Source of the DNA: Methylococcaceae bacterium
GTDB taxonomy: Bacteria > Pseudomonadota > Gammaproteobacteria > Methylococcales > Methylomonadaceae
Assembly (NCBI GenBank): GCA_030699345.1
Contig: JAUYMX010000212.1
Location: forward strand, 1 to 7,013
Length of the DNA: 7,013 bases
Reading direction: 5' to 3'
Part shown: piece after piece, positions 1-5,679 of the stretch
How the letters are laid out: the number at the start of each line of letters is the position of its first letter
Numbering within the stretch: the first letter of the stretch is position 1
Translations under genes and position numbers: made by a program
Notes under the pieces: generated by a model
Databases searched by the model: none
Told to the model about the DNA's origin: nothing
The model's input: only the letters and a program-made list of their open reading frames with translations

Positions 1-1
1 T

Positions 2-679
2 AGCCTTACCCACAGCAGCGAGCGCATCGAAGCATTAACCGCGCTTACTCAGCAAATTCTCAAGCAATACCAGCAACTGGCTGAAAAGTTATCCAAGCAA
101 CGTCAAAGCAGCGGCCAACAATTACAACAACAAATTTCCGCGATGATTAAAGAACTGGGCATGCCGCAGGGCGAGTTTTTAGTACAACTCAGCGCGCAAG
201 AAAACTCTGCCCCTAAGCTTAATGGCCTCGATAAAATCGAGTTTCTGGTCAGCGCCAACCCCGGTCTTCCGGCTAAGCCGTTGGCAAAAGTGGCTTCGGG
301 CGGTGAATTGTCACGCATCAGTTTGGCTATTCAGGTCACCACGACCAACGACAAAACTACGCCCACAATGATTTTCGATGAAGTTGACTCCGGCATCGGT
401 GGCGGTATCGCAGAAATTGTCGGGCAAAAATTGCGCCGCTTAAGCCATAACCGGCAAGTGCTGTGCGTCACCCATTTACCGCAGGTTGCAGCGCAAGCGC
501 ACCAGCATCTTTATGTTGAAAAAAACAACAAAACCGACATCACTTCGTCCAGCGTCAGGCTGCTTAACGATGCCGAACGCGTTGAAGAAGTCGCCCGCAT
601 GCTGGGTGGTGTCACTATTACCGCCAATACCTTGGCACACGCTCAAGAAATGCTAACTACAGGAAACCAAAACCAATGA
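2..679 (+). CDS. recN: DNA repair protein RecN, C-terminal part (5' truncated by window edge)
   Basis: The frame is open from base 2, so the gene begins outside the window; about 225 residues are visible. RecN is an SMC-like ATPase of the cytoplasm that acts in recombinational repair of double-strand breaks. The first ~45 visible residues are Gln/Lys/Glu-rich heptad-like sequence, fitting the end of the coiled-coil arm. The C-terminal ATPase lobe follows, with the ABC signature ASGGELSRISLAIQ (about 290-335), the Walker B and D-loop stretch MIFDEVDSGIGGG (about 368-408), and the switch region VLCVTHLPQVAAQA (about 460-496). The order and spacing are those of RecN, and the C-terminus (about 40 residues after the last ATPase motifs) looks complete. 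The Walker A half lies upstream of the window. The stop TGA overlaps the ATG of the agmatine deiminase gene (ATGA), so the two genes are probably co-transcribed and translationally coupled. Confidence 0.96.
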   Translation, partial: SLTHSSERIEALTALTQQILKQYQQLAEKLSKQRQSSGQQLQQQISAMIKELGMPQGEFLVQLSAQENSAPKLNGLDKIEFLVSANPGLPAKPLAKVASGGELSRISLAIQVTTTNDKTTPTMIFDEVDSGIGGGIAEIVGQKLRRLSHNRQVLCVTHLPQVAAQAHQHLYVEKNNKTDITSSSVRLLNDAERVEEVARMLGGVTITANTLAHAQEMLTTGNQNQ

Positions 680-1695
680 TCCGCTTTCCAGCCGAATGGG
701 AACCACAAGCTGCCGTATTAATCGCCTGGCCGCATCACACCGGCGACTTTCGCAATCTTGCCGCTGTCGAACAATCGTATAGTTTTATTGCCGACACCAT
801 CAGCCAATACCAGCCGCTGCTGATTGTCTGCCGCGATACCGAGCATCAACGGCACATTGAGCCGCAGTTAAAGACGCTGGAAAACATCACGTTTATCCAC
901 GCCACTGTTAATGACATCTGGGTGCGGGATACGGTGTTTTTAACGGTAGAAAACGGCGGCAAGTTGCAGCTGCTTAACTTTAAGTTCAATGGCTGGGGCG
1001 ATAAATACCCGTATCAACACGATAACGCGCTAAACCATAACTTGCTCAACTCAGCGCCGTTCAAAGGCGTCAATTTTGTGGTTATCGATTTCATTCTGGA
1101 AGGCGGCAGCGTCGAAAGCGACGGCATAGACACCATCCTGACCACACGCCAATGCCTGTTGAATTCAAACAGAAATAAGGATTTAAACCAGCAGGAAATC
1201 GAGCGGCAATTATTCACGCACTTCGGGGCAAAACGGGTGTTATGGATAGACCAGGAAAATCTGACCGGCGATGATACCGATGCGCATATCGATACCTTGG
1301 CACGTTTTTGTACCGCTACGACGATTGCTTACACGGCCTCAGACGATCCGCAAGACCCGCATCACGACAGTCTGCAATCCATGCAGCGCCAATTGCAAGC
1401 TCTGCGTACACAATCCGGCGAGGCTTATCAACTGGTGCCGCTGCCGATGCCCAAGCCGATTTACGACGATGAAGGCCAACGTCTGCCGGCCAATTACTCC
1501 AATTTTTTGATTATCAATAATGCCGTATTGGTACCGGTTTATGATGATCCTAATGATGCTATTGCTTTGCAACGTTTGACAGATATTTTCCCGGATCACA
1601 CCATCATCGCCACACCTTGCAGGCCGCTGGTCCACCAATATGGCAGCTTGCATTGCATGACCATGCAATTTCCGGCCAAAGTGCTCAATCTGTAA
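676..1695 (+). CDS. aguA: Agmatine deiminase (agmatine iminohydrolase) family protein
   Basis: A 339-residue protein of the agmatine/peptidyl-arginine deiminase family, close to the usual family length. Agmatine deiminase hydrolyses agmatine to N-carbamoylputrescine and ammonia, a step of arginine-derived putrescine synthesis in the cytoplasm. Visible motifs in order: IAWPHHTGDF near the N-terminus, NDIWVRD (residues 79-85), FNGWGDKY (about 104-111), LEGGSVESDG (E142 in EGG), RQCLLNSNRN, GDDTDAHID (198-206, catalytic-type His204) and GSLHCMT near the end with the nucleophile-type Cys327. The substrate-binding Asp/Glu, His and Cys are all kept. One oddity is that the segment after WVRD reads TVF, where the family usually has a Gly-Pro. 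The start is fixed by the ATGA overlap with recN; an AGGA lies at 661-664. The partner carbamoylputrescine amidohydrolase (aguB) is not in the window, so the substrate is assigned by family, not by pathway context. Confidence 0.9.
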   Translation: MIRFPAEWEPQAAVLIAWPHHTGDFRNLAAVEQSYSFIADTISQYQPLLIVCRDTEHQRHIEPQLKTLENITFIHATVNDIWVRDTVFLTVENGGKLQLLNFKFNGWGDKYPYQHDNALNHNLLNSAPFKGVNFVVIDFILEGGSVESDGIDTILTTRQCLLNSNRNKDLNQQEIERQLFTHFGAKRVLWIDQENLTGDDTDAHIDTLARFCTATTIAYTASDDPQDPHHDSLQSMQRQLQALRTQSGEAYQLVPLPMPKPIYDDEGQRLPANYSNFLIINNAVLVPVYDDPNDAIALQRLTDIFPDHTIIATPCRPLVHQYGSLHCMTMQFPAKVLNL

Positions 1696-1715
1696 GGCTT
1701 AAAGCGCATACGAAA

Positions 1716-1765
1716 GCTACCTTGCAGCTTGATCTACACTATTAACTTCACTATAACAAGGTAGC
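1716..1765. repeat. 9-bp inverted repeat enclosing the hemerythrin ribosome binding site
   Basis: GCTACCTTG (1716-1724) and CAAGGTAGC (1757-1765) are perfect inverted repeats separated by 32 bases. The right arm contains the AAGG Shine-Dalgarno (1758-1761) of the downstream hemerythrin gene. If transcription enters from upstream, the RNA stem would cover the ribosome binding site. Short outer GCGC tracts (1704-1707 and 1766-1769) could extend the pairing across an 8-nt bulge. There is no T-tract, so this does not look like an intrinsic terminator. A regulatory role is inference. Confidence 0.5.
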
Positions 1766-1770
1766 GCGCC

Positions 1771-2169
1771 ATGAGCTCACATCTATTCATCGTCTGGCAG
1801 GATTCTTATAACGTTGACTGCCCCATTATTAACGAACAACACAAAGGCATCATCTCAACCATCAACTCCCTGCATTACTTTATTCAGGAGGGGCATGAAC
1901 TAACTTTTTTAAAACCTACGGTAGATTTATCCAAGCTGTATATGGGCTTTCATTTTGCGACCGAACAAGGCATTTTGGCTAAATCCAAATATCCGGGAAT
2001 TGAAGAAGATGAAGCGCTACGGAAACAGCTTTTTGCTCAATTCAAAGTTACCTGCCAAGAGGCCTGCCAACATAGAGAACCAGAACTGTTATTGAGTTTT
2101 CTAAAAAACTGGTGGATAAAGCATCTGACTGAAGAGCATAAAAAATTTGCGCCTTACTTGAAAAACTAA
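1771..2169 (+). CDS. Bacteriohemerythrin-like protein with altered metal ligands
   Basis: A 132-residue single-domain protein matching the hemerythrin fold in length and motif order. Family members bind O2 at a diiron centre; in Methylococcus capsulatus such a protein is thought to supply O2 to particulate methane monooxygenase. Seen here: an N-terminal W9 and Y13, INEQHK (H24), HFATE (H61, E65), YPGIEEDEALRK, and WWIKHLTEEH (H118, H123). Set against the canonical seven ligands, H24, H61, E65 and H118 are kept. The positions of the third-helix histidines are Asp80 and Arg84, and the last Asp is His123. The site is therefore degenerate or remodelled, and normal O2 binding should not be assumed. 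The start is supported by AAGG at 1758-1761, 9 bases before ATG. No signal peptide is visible, so it is probably cytoplasmic. The glycosyltransferase gene follows after 26 bp. Confidence 0.88.
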   Translation: MSSHLFIVWQDSYNVDCPIINEQHKGIISTINSLHYFIQEGHELTFLKPTVDLSKLYMGFHFATEQGILAKSKYPGIEEDEALRKQLFAQFKVTCQEACQHREPELLLSFLKNWWIKHLTEEHKKFAPYLKN

Positions 2170-2195
2170 TCGCCCCAATCTCTATCGGCTTTATT

Positions 2196-3335
2196 ATGAA
2201 TGCTGGCAAACCCTTAATCGCCCATGTTCTGTTTCGTTTAGGCACTGGCGGCCTGGAGAACGGTGTCGTCAATTTAATCAACCACTTACCGGATGACCAA
2301 TTTCGTCATGCGGTTATTTGCATGACGGATTTCACAGATTTTCGCAAGCGCATTACCAATGATAATGTGCAGGTTTACTGTTTAAACAAAAAGCCCGGTA
2401 AAGACTTCGCCGTTTATCTGCGGCTGTGGCGGCTGTTAAGAACAATAAAGCCCGACATACTGCATACCCGTAACTTATCGGCGCTGGAAGCCCAGCTCTC
2501 AGGCTTTTTGGCTGGTGTAAAATACCGGATACACGGCGAGCATGGCCGCGATATTGACGATGTCGACGGTACCAATCCGCGTTATGTCTTCTTGCGAAAG
2601 TTATTTCGGCCGTTAGTACATCGTTACATCCCAATGTCAAAAGACCTGGAAAATTGGCTGGTGCGGCAAATACAAGTACCACCGCATAAAATCACCCAGC
2701 TATACAACGGCGTCGACTTAAATCGTTTTAAGCTTGGCAGCGATAAACCACTGGATTTATTGCCGCCATCATTCCGGTCGCCCGAACTCAAATTTATCGG
2801 TACCGTTGGTCGCCTAGACCCCGTCAAAGATCAAATCACCCTGGTTGCAGCATTTACCCATCTACTGAGCACATATCCTGAACTTAAAGATAAAGTACGT
2901 TTAGTCCTTGTAGGTGCTGGTGGATTACAAGAGAAGCTGAACTCGATGATTAAAGAAGCCAGCCTAAACGACTTGATCTGGTTCGCCGGCGACCGAAGTG
3001 ATGTCGCCGATCTTATGCGGACTATGGATATATTCGTATTGCCGTCAATCAACGAAGGCATATCCAACACCATCCTTGAAGCCATGGCTAGCGGGTTGCC
3101 TGTAATTGCTACCCATGTCGGCGGCAATCCTGAGTTGGTTGTCGACAACGAAACCGGTTTCCTGGTACCCAAACAAAATCCCGCAGCGATGAGCAATGCC
3201 ATCAAACACTATTTGGATAATCCTGAGCTGATAATTGCTCACGGACAGGCCGGTAGAAGTCGCTGCGAATCTGTGTTTAGCCTGAATCGCATGGTTGGTG
3301 ATTATGCTCGGGTTTATGATGAATTGATCTACTGA
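2196..3335 (+). CDS. GT4-family sugar transferase, PEP-CTERM/exosortase-associated type
   Basis: A 379-residue retaining GT-B glycosyltransferase. The N-terminal half carries features I recognise from the family described as sugar transferase, PEP-CTERM/EpsH1 system associated (TIGR03088): FRLGTGGLENGVVNLINH, the RIHGEHGRD block (H113-D119), the DGTN stretch and TQLYNGVD. The C-terminal GT4 domain has GTVGRLDPVKD, LVLVGAGGLQEKL and the nucleotide-sugar binding EGISNTILEAMASGLPV (E287 and E295 of the EX7E motif), then THVGGNPELV. The length matches the family. Such enzymes build exopolysaccharide in loci that accompany exosortase (XrtA) and PEP-CTERM proteins, acting at the inner face of the cytoplasmic membrane. 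No other exopolysaccharide gene is in the window, so the sugar and acceptor cannot be stated. The start ATG has no clear Shine-Dalgarno; translation may depend on the hemerythrin gene 26 bp upstream. Confidence 0.9.
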   Translation: MNAGKPLIAHVLFRLGTGGLENGVVNLINHLPDDQFRHAVICMTDFTDFRKRITNDNVQVYCLNKKPGKDFAVYLRLWRLLRTIKPDILHTRNLSALEAQLSGFLAGVKYRIHGEHGRDIDDVDGTNPRYVFLRKLFRPLVHRYIPMSKDLENWLVRQIQVPPHKITQLYNGVDLNRFKLGSDKPLDLLPPSFRSPELKFIGTVGRLDPVKDQITLVAAFTHLLSTYPELKDKVRLVLVGAGGLQEKLNSMIKEASLNDLIWFAGDRSDVADLMRTMDIFVLPSINEGISNTILEAMASGLPVIATHVGGNPELVVDNETGFLVPKQNPAAMSNAIKHYLDNPELIIAHGQAGRSRCESVFSLNRMVGDYARVYDELIY

Positions 3336-3363
3336 GATTTATCAGGTGTCTTTGTTAAACCAA

Positions 3364-3379
3364 ACCGGCGATTTCCGGT
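3364..3379. repeat. Short GC hairpin after the glycosyltransferase gene
   Basis: ACCGG (3364-3368) and CCGGT (3375-3379) form a 5-bp stem with a 6-base loop, 28 bp after the glycosyltransferase stop. No T-tract follows on the plus strand, so it is at best a weak terminator. It marks the boundary between the exopolysaccharide-type gene and the accessory patch. Confidence 0.3.
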
Positions 3380-3414
3380 GTAATAAAACCATGCTACACA
3401 TTGATTTCATTAAC

Positions 3415-3436
3415 ATAATGATTTTTACATCATTAT
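3415..3436. repeat. AT-rich inverted repeat upstream of the cupin gene
   Basis: ATAATGAT (3415-3422) and ATCATTAT (3429-3436) are a perfect 8-bp inverted repeat with a 6-base spacer, ending 15 bp before the cupin ATG. The position suits an operator or a hairpin in the 5' leader. Its function is not known from the sequence. Confidence 0.4.
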
Positions 3437-3451
3437 TAACAATCTGCCCTG

Positions 3452-3826
3452 ATGAAAGTTAACTTAGCGGACTTGGTTCACAGACAGCTTCAGTCTTCTA
3501 TGACCGGAGAGGAGTACTCCTTACACGCATCCGTTTCCAATCTGTTTGGGTTCAAGCAAGTCGAAATTCATCACGAAATCGTCCTCCCAGGCAGAAGAGC
3601 ATCTCGCAAGCACTTCCACACACAGAGGGAAGAATTGATTCTCGTCCTAGAGGGGCAAGTGATCGCACATCTTTCGTCAGGCAATGTCACACTTAAAAGA
3701 GGTGATGTACTCGGCTTCATCCCAGGAGCCCAATCTGCGCATCATGTTGAAAACCATGCCGACGCACCAGCCCACTTGATTGTCATTGCCTCTAATCCCT
3801 GCACAGATGAGGTCATCTATGTCTAA
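3452..3826 (+). CDS. Small cupin-domain protein
   Basis: A 124-residue single-domain cupin. The first conserved motif is seen as KHFHTQREELILVLEG (HxH followed by Glu, about residues 54-69) and the second as GDVLGFIPGAQSAHHVEN, with His and Asn at the usual spacing. The 2-His/1-Glu/1-His metal-binding set therefore appears intact. The substrate cannot be read from the sequence; small cupins include isomerases, dioxygenases and sugar- or ligand-binding proteins. The ATG has no evident Shine-Dalgarno. Five of the six Arg codons are AGA or AGG, unlike the genes on either side, which points to a foreign origin. The stop TAA lies inside GTCTAAA, the left-end box of an attC-like repeat, so the gene may be the body of an integron cassette. 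An internal ATG at residue 17 is a possible but less likely start. Confidence 0.85.
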   Translation: MKVNLADLVHRQLQSSMTGEEYSLHASVSNLFGFKQVEIHHEIVLPGRRASRKHFHTQREELILVLEGQVIAHLSSGNVTLKRGDVLGFIPGAQSAHHVENHADAPAHLIVIASNPCTDEVIYV

Positions 3827-3904
3827 AACTACAGGCGTAACTGATTATTCAACAGGACGTCTACCAGCTTCACTGGAAGTCAATTGTTAACGCAGACGTT
3901 AGAT
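3821..3904 (+). other. Putative integron attC (59-base element) site of the cupin cassette
   Basis: The 84-bp stretch starts with GTCTAAA (close to the R'' consensus RYYYAAC, overlapping the cupin stop) and ends with GTTAGAT (matching the R' consensus GTTRRRY). Pairs seen: TCTAA (3822-3826) with TTAGA (3899-3903); GCGTAAC (3835-3841) with GTTAACGC (3886-3893), leaving one extrahelical A at 3889; CCAG (3864-3867) with CTGG (3873-3876) at the tip. Two paired boxes with unpaired spacers, an extra-helical base and a length within the normal attC range fit the model. The third R'' base-pair position and the AAC triplet are imperfect (AAA). The site lies 8 bp before the next gene's ATG, as in cassette arrays. 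The assignment needs a structural attC search. Confidence 0.5.
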
Positions 3905-3912
3905 CACAAAAT

Positions 3913-4385
3913 ATGATTAATGTCCGTGATTTCATCGCCACCACTGATACTGAATCGGTTCAACTCATAATGGCATCGTGTACCAGCGAACTGAGAGCTG
4001 TTTATGCTCTAAAACCACAGCCGGAAGCTGTTTTAGCCAATCATTCATTGCCAAGTTCGCGAGTTGTGGCTGTAGATAATACTGGCACGTTGGTAGGCGT
4101 CGCTGAGTGCATCACTCATCCGATGGCTCTTTATGTTCAGGGAATTGCGGTCCCCCAACGCATAGGCGGCGTGGTGTAGCTGGTACATTGCTTGAATATA
4201 TTGCCACTATTGCCGTTGATATGGGGCTTCCTGCGTTGTCTGTGGCTACAATCAAAGAAACTGGCAATGGGGAGGTATTCAGACGTCTTGGGTTTATTGT
4301 AATCGAAGAACGAGCTTCCGAACGTTTTCTAGGCATTCATGGACAACCAGTTACTGAAGTTACGTTGAGACGCAATGTGACCTAA
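3913..4385 (+). pseudogene. GNAT-family N-acetyltransferase, broken by a single-base frameshift
   Basis: Two overlapping frames make one GNAT protein. The first (3913-4179) gives the N-terminal half through ALYVQGIAVP. The second, ending at 4385, continues with PPTHRRRGVAGTLLEYIA, the acetyl-CoA binding motif A (R-R-x-G-x-A/G), then the motif B-like FRRLGFIVIEE. The switch falls in a run of five C at 4152-4156; one further C would give a continuous protein of about 157 residues, a normal GNAT length. The acyl acceptor is unknown. ATG 3913 has no Shine-Dalgarno and is 8 bp after the GTTAGAT of the attC-like site. The stop TAA lies within ACCTAAC. The gene is either a recent pseudogene or a homopolymer sequencing error, as the rest of both halves is undamaged. 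Four of about eleven Arg codons are AGA/AGG. Confidence 0.8.
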
Positions 4386-4551
4386 CATTGCTCTCAAGCG
4401 AGATACGCCTTTTCGTGGCGGTTTTAAGGAAATGTTTTGCCGTAATTCACATTGATGGTGATGAGGAAAGCCTATAAAGCCGTTTTGATGCAACACGACT
4501 CAAACCTTTGTACCCTGTATTCGAATGTCTTAATTGACGTCTTTAGGTCAC
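4377..4551 (+). other. Putative degenerate attC-like site after the GNAT gene
   Basis: GTGACCTAA (4377-4385) and TTAGGTCAC (4543-4551) are perfect 9-bp inverted repeats bounding 157 bp. The left side, ACCTAAC then a TCAAG box (4394-4398), resembles the 5' half of aadA-type attC sites (TCTAAC...TTCAAG). The right side contains TTGA (4534-4537), which can pair with the left TCAA, followed by TTTAGGT where GTTAGGT would be expected. The missing G is at the recombination point, so the right end is probably inactive or mutated. The total length of about 170 bp is long for an attC but not out of range. Confidence 0.42.
4406..4425 (+). terminator. Weak hairpin with short T-tract after the GNAT gene
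   Basis: CGCC (4406-4409) pairs with GGCG (4417-4420) around a 7-base loop and is followed by GTTTT (4421-4425). It may be a weak rho-independent terminator for the GNAT transcript, or the inner part of the attC-like repeat that surrounds it. The stem is only 4 bp. Confidence 0.3.
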
Positions 4552-4592
4552 GCAAAACTTTATAGCAACACCTAAATCTCTTACGATAATCA

Positions 4593-4609
4593 GTGTTTGT
4601 TATAAACAC
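4593..4609. promoter_or_regulatory. Inverted repeat upstream of dhaK, candidate operator
   Basis: GTGTTT (4593-4598) and AAACAC (4604-4609) are perfect inverted repeats with a 5-base GTTAT centre, about 86 bp before the dhaK start. The short symmetrical form fits a dimeric regulator site. There is no T-tract, which argues against a terminator. No regulator gene is in the window. Confidence 0.3.
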
Positions 4610-4695
4610 CCGATTTGGAGCCGCATCCCGATAAATAACTATTGATATGTTGCCGGTAAGTCCCTTAAACCTAAGTAAATCGCTGGAGTCTTCTG

Positions 4696-5679
4696 ATGAA
4701 AAAATTCATTAATAGCGTTGATACCTTGCTTGACGAAAGTTTGTTGGGCTTCGCCAAAGCCCATGCCGATATTATCCAGCTCAACAGTCAGCCGCGTTTT
4801 GTTAAACGTATCAAGTCAACTTCACCAGGCAAGGTTGCGCTTATTTCCGGCGGCGGTTCCGGCCACGAACCTCTTCATACCGGTTTTGTCGGCGTCGGTA
4901 TGCTTGATGCCGCCTGCCCAGGTCAGATATTTACTTCACCCAGCCCCGACCAAATGTTGGCTGCTGCAGAAGCAGTTGAAAACGGCAGTGGCGTTTTATT
5001 CATTGTTAAAAATTATGCCGGCGATGTCATGAATTTTGAAATGGCCGCTGAAATGCTCGATTACCCGACTGCAACAGTATTAGTCAGTGATGATGTTTCC
5101 TTGCCGAAAAATCACAGCATTGGCCGACGTGGTGTCGCCGGCACACTGATTGTCGAAAAAATTGTTGGTGCCGCTGCTGAACAAGGCGCTAGTCTGGCTG
5201 ACTGCAAAGCACTAGGCGATAAACTTAATCTTGTCACCGCATCGATGGGCGTAGCATTAACTAGCTGCACCGTGCCTGCGATTGGCAAACCGACGTTTGA
5301 GATTGCTGATAATGAAATGGAAATGGGCGTGGGTATTCATGGTGAACGCGGCCGAGAAACACTGCCATTAGCAACAGCAACAGAAATTGTTGAACACATA
5401 GCCAACATTATCGATACCGAATTAAAGCCTGAAAAAGGCCAGCAGGCATTATTATTGGTTAATGGTTTCGGCGGCACGCCGCTATTGGAATTGCATTTAA
5501 TTTATGACCTTGCGGCCCAATTTTGGGAAAAACAAGGAATTAATATCTGCCGTTCATTAGTTGGCAACTACGTCACATCCTTGGATATGGCGGGGTGTTC
5601 AATTACTTTATGCTTGCTAGACGATGAAATTTTGAGGCTATGGGATGCCCCAGTGCATACTGCGGCGTTACGCTGGTAA
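4696..5679 (+). CDS. dhaK: Dihydroxyacetone kinase, substrate-binding subunit DhaK
   Basis: A 327-residue protein with the DhaK fold motifs, near the usual length (about 330-356). DhaK binds dihydroxyacetone covalently as a hemiaminal on a His and, with DhaL, yields dihydroxyacetone phosphate in the cytoplasm. Seen: ISGGGSGHEPLHTGF (H57), CPGQIFTSPSPDQM, KNYAGDVMNFEMA (D110), GRRGVAGTLIVEK, and MGVGIHGERGRE with the covalent-type His215. All catalytic residues (H57, D110, H215) are kept. The loop after His215 reads GERG, where GEPG or GEAG is usual. A GGAG at 4685-4688, 7 bases before ATG, supports the start. The C-terminus LWDAPVHTAALRW is complete. The gene is convergent with dhaL, overlapping it by 12 bp, rather than sharing an operon. 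No dhaM is visible, so PEP- versus ATP-dependence is open. Confidence 0.95.
   Translation: MKKFINSVDTLLDESLLGFAKAHADIIQLNSQPRFVKRIKSTSPGKVALISGGGSGHEPLHTGFVGVGMLDAACPGQIFTSPSPDQMLAAAEAVENGSGVLFIVKNYAGDVMNFEMAAEMLDYPTATVLVSDDVSLPKNHSIGRRGVAGTLIVEKIVGAAAEQGASLADCKALGDKLNLVTASMGVALTSCTVPAIGKPTFEIADNEMEMGVGIHGERGRETLPLATATEIVEHIANIIDTELKPEKGQQALLLVNGFGGTPLLELHLIYDLAAQFWEKQGINICRSLVGNYVTSLDMAGCSITLCLLDDEILRLWDAPVHTAALRW

Larger units (their letters stand above)
3899..4542 (+). mobile_element. Putative integron gene cassette carrying a GNAT acetyltransferase
   Basis: The unit runs from the TTAGAT end of one attC-like site to the near-equivalent point of the next (TTTAGGT, 4542-4548), about 640 bp. 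It holds one plus-strand gene starting almost at the left junction, with no Shine-Dalgarno and the stop codon inside the right-hand R'' box. GNAT acetyltransferases are frequent cassette cargo. No integrase or attI is visible, so this would be an isolated cassette or part of an array lacking an integrase (CALIN type). The right-hand site is degenerate at the crossover base. This is inference from layout and motif spacing. Confidence 0.42.
4386..4695. other. 310-bp intergenic stretch between GNAT and dhaK
   Basis: No open frame of note on either strand. The left half (to 4551) is the attC-like inverted repeat with its inner hairpin. CTATAAAG (4472-4479) and CTTTATAG (4558-4565) form a further 8-bp inverted repeat 78 bases apart. 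The right half should hold the dhaK promoter; TTGATA near 4643 with an AT-rich block 17 bases on is the best candidate, but its -10 match is poor and I do not call it. An inverted repeat at 4593-4609 and the dhaK Shine-Dalgarno at 4685-4688 complete the region. Confidence 0.5.

Noticed and set aside
1339..1668. Long open frames antisense to aguA and the glycosyltransferase gene
   Set aside because: They overlap genes with clear family motifs, show no recognisable domain and have no ribosome binding site.
1729..1757. Promoter-like TTGATC, 17-bp spacer, TATAAC before the hemerythrin gene
   Set aside because: Transcription would start about 7 bases before the ATG and exclude the Shine-Dalgarno, so it is not called as the promoter.
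3354..3360. GTTAAAC, matching GTTRRRY, as the left end of a cupin cassette
   Set aside because: It lies almost 100 bp before the cupin ATG, has no paired partner, and the consensus is too loose to count alone.
4150..4160. Programmed -1 frameshift in the GNAT gene
   Set aside because: The C-run is not followed by a proper X-XXY-YYZ slippery heptamer (the A-site codon caa does not re-pair well), and GNAT genes are not known for frameshifting.
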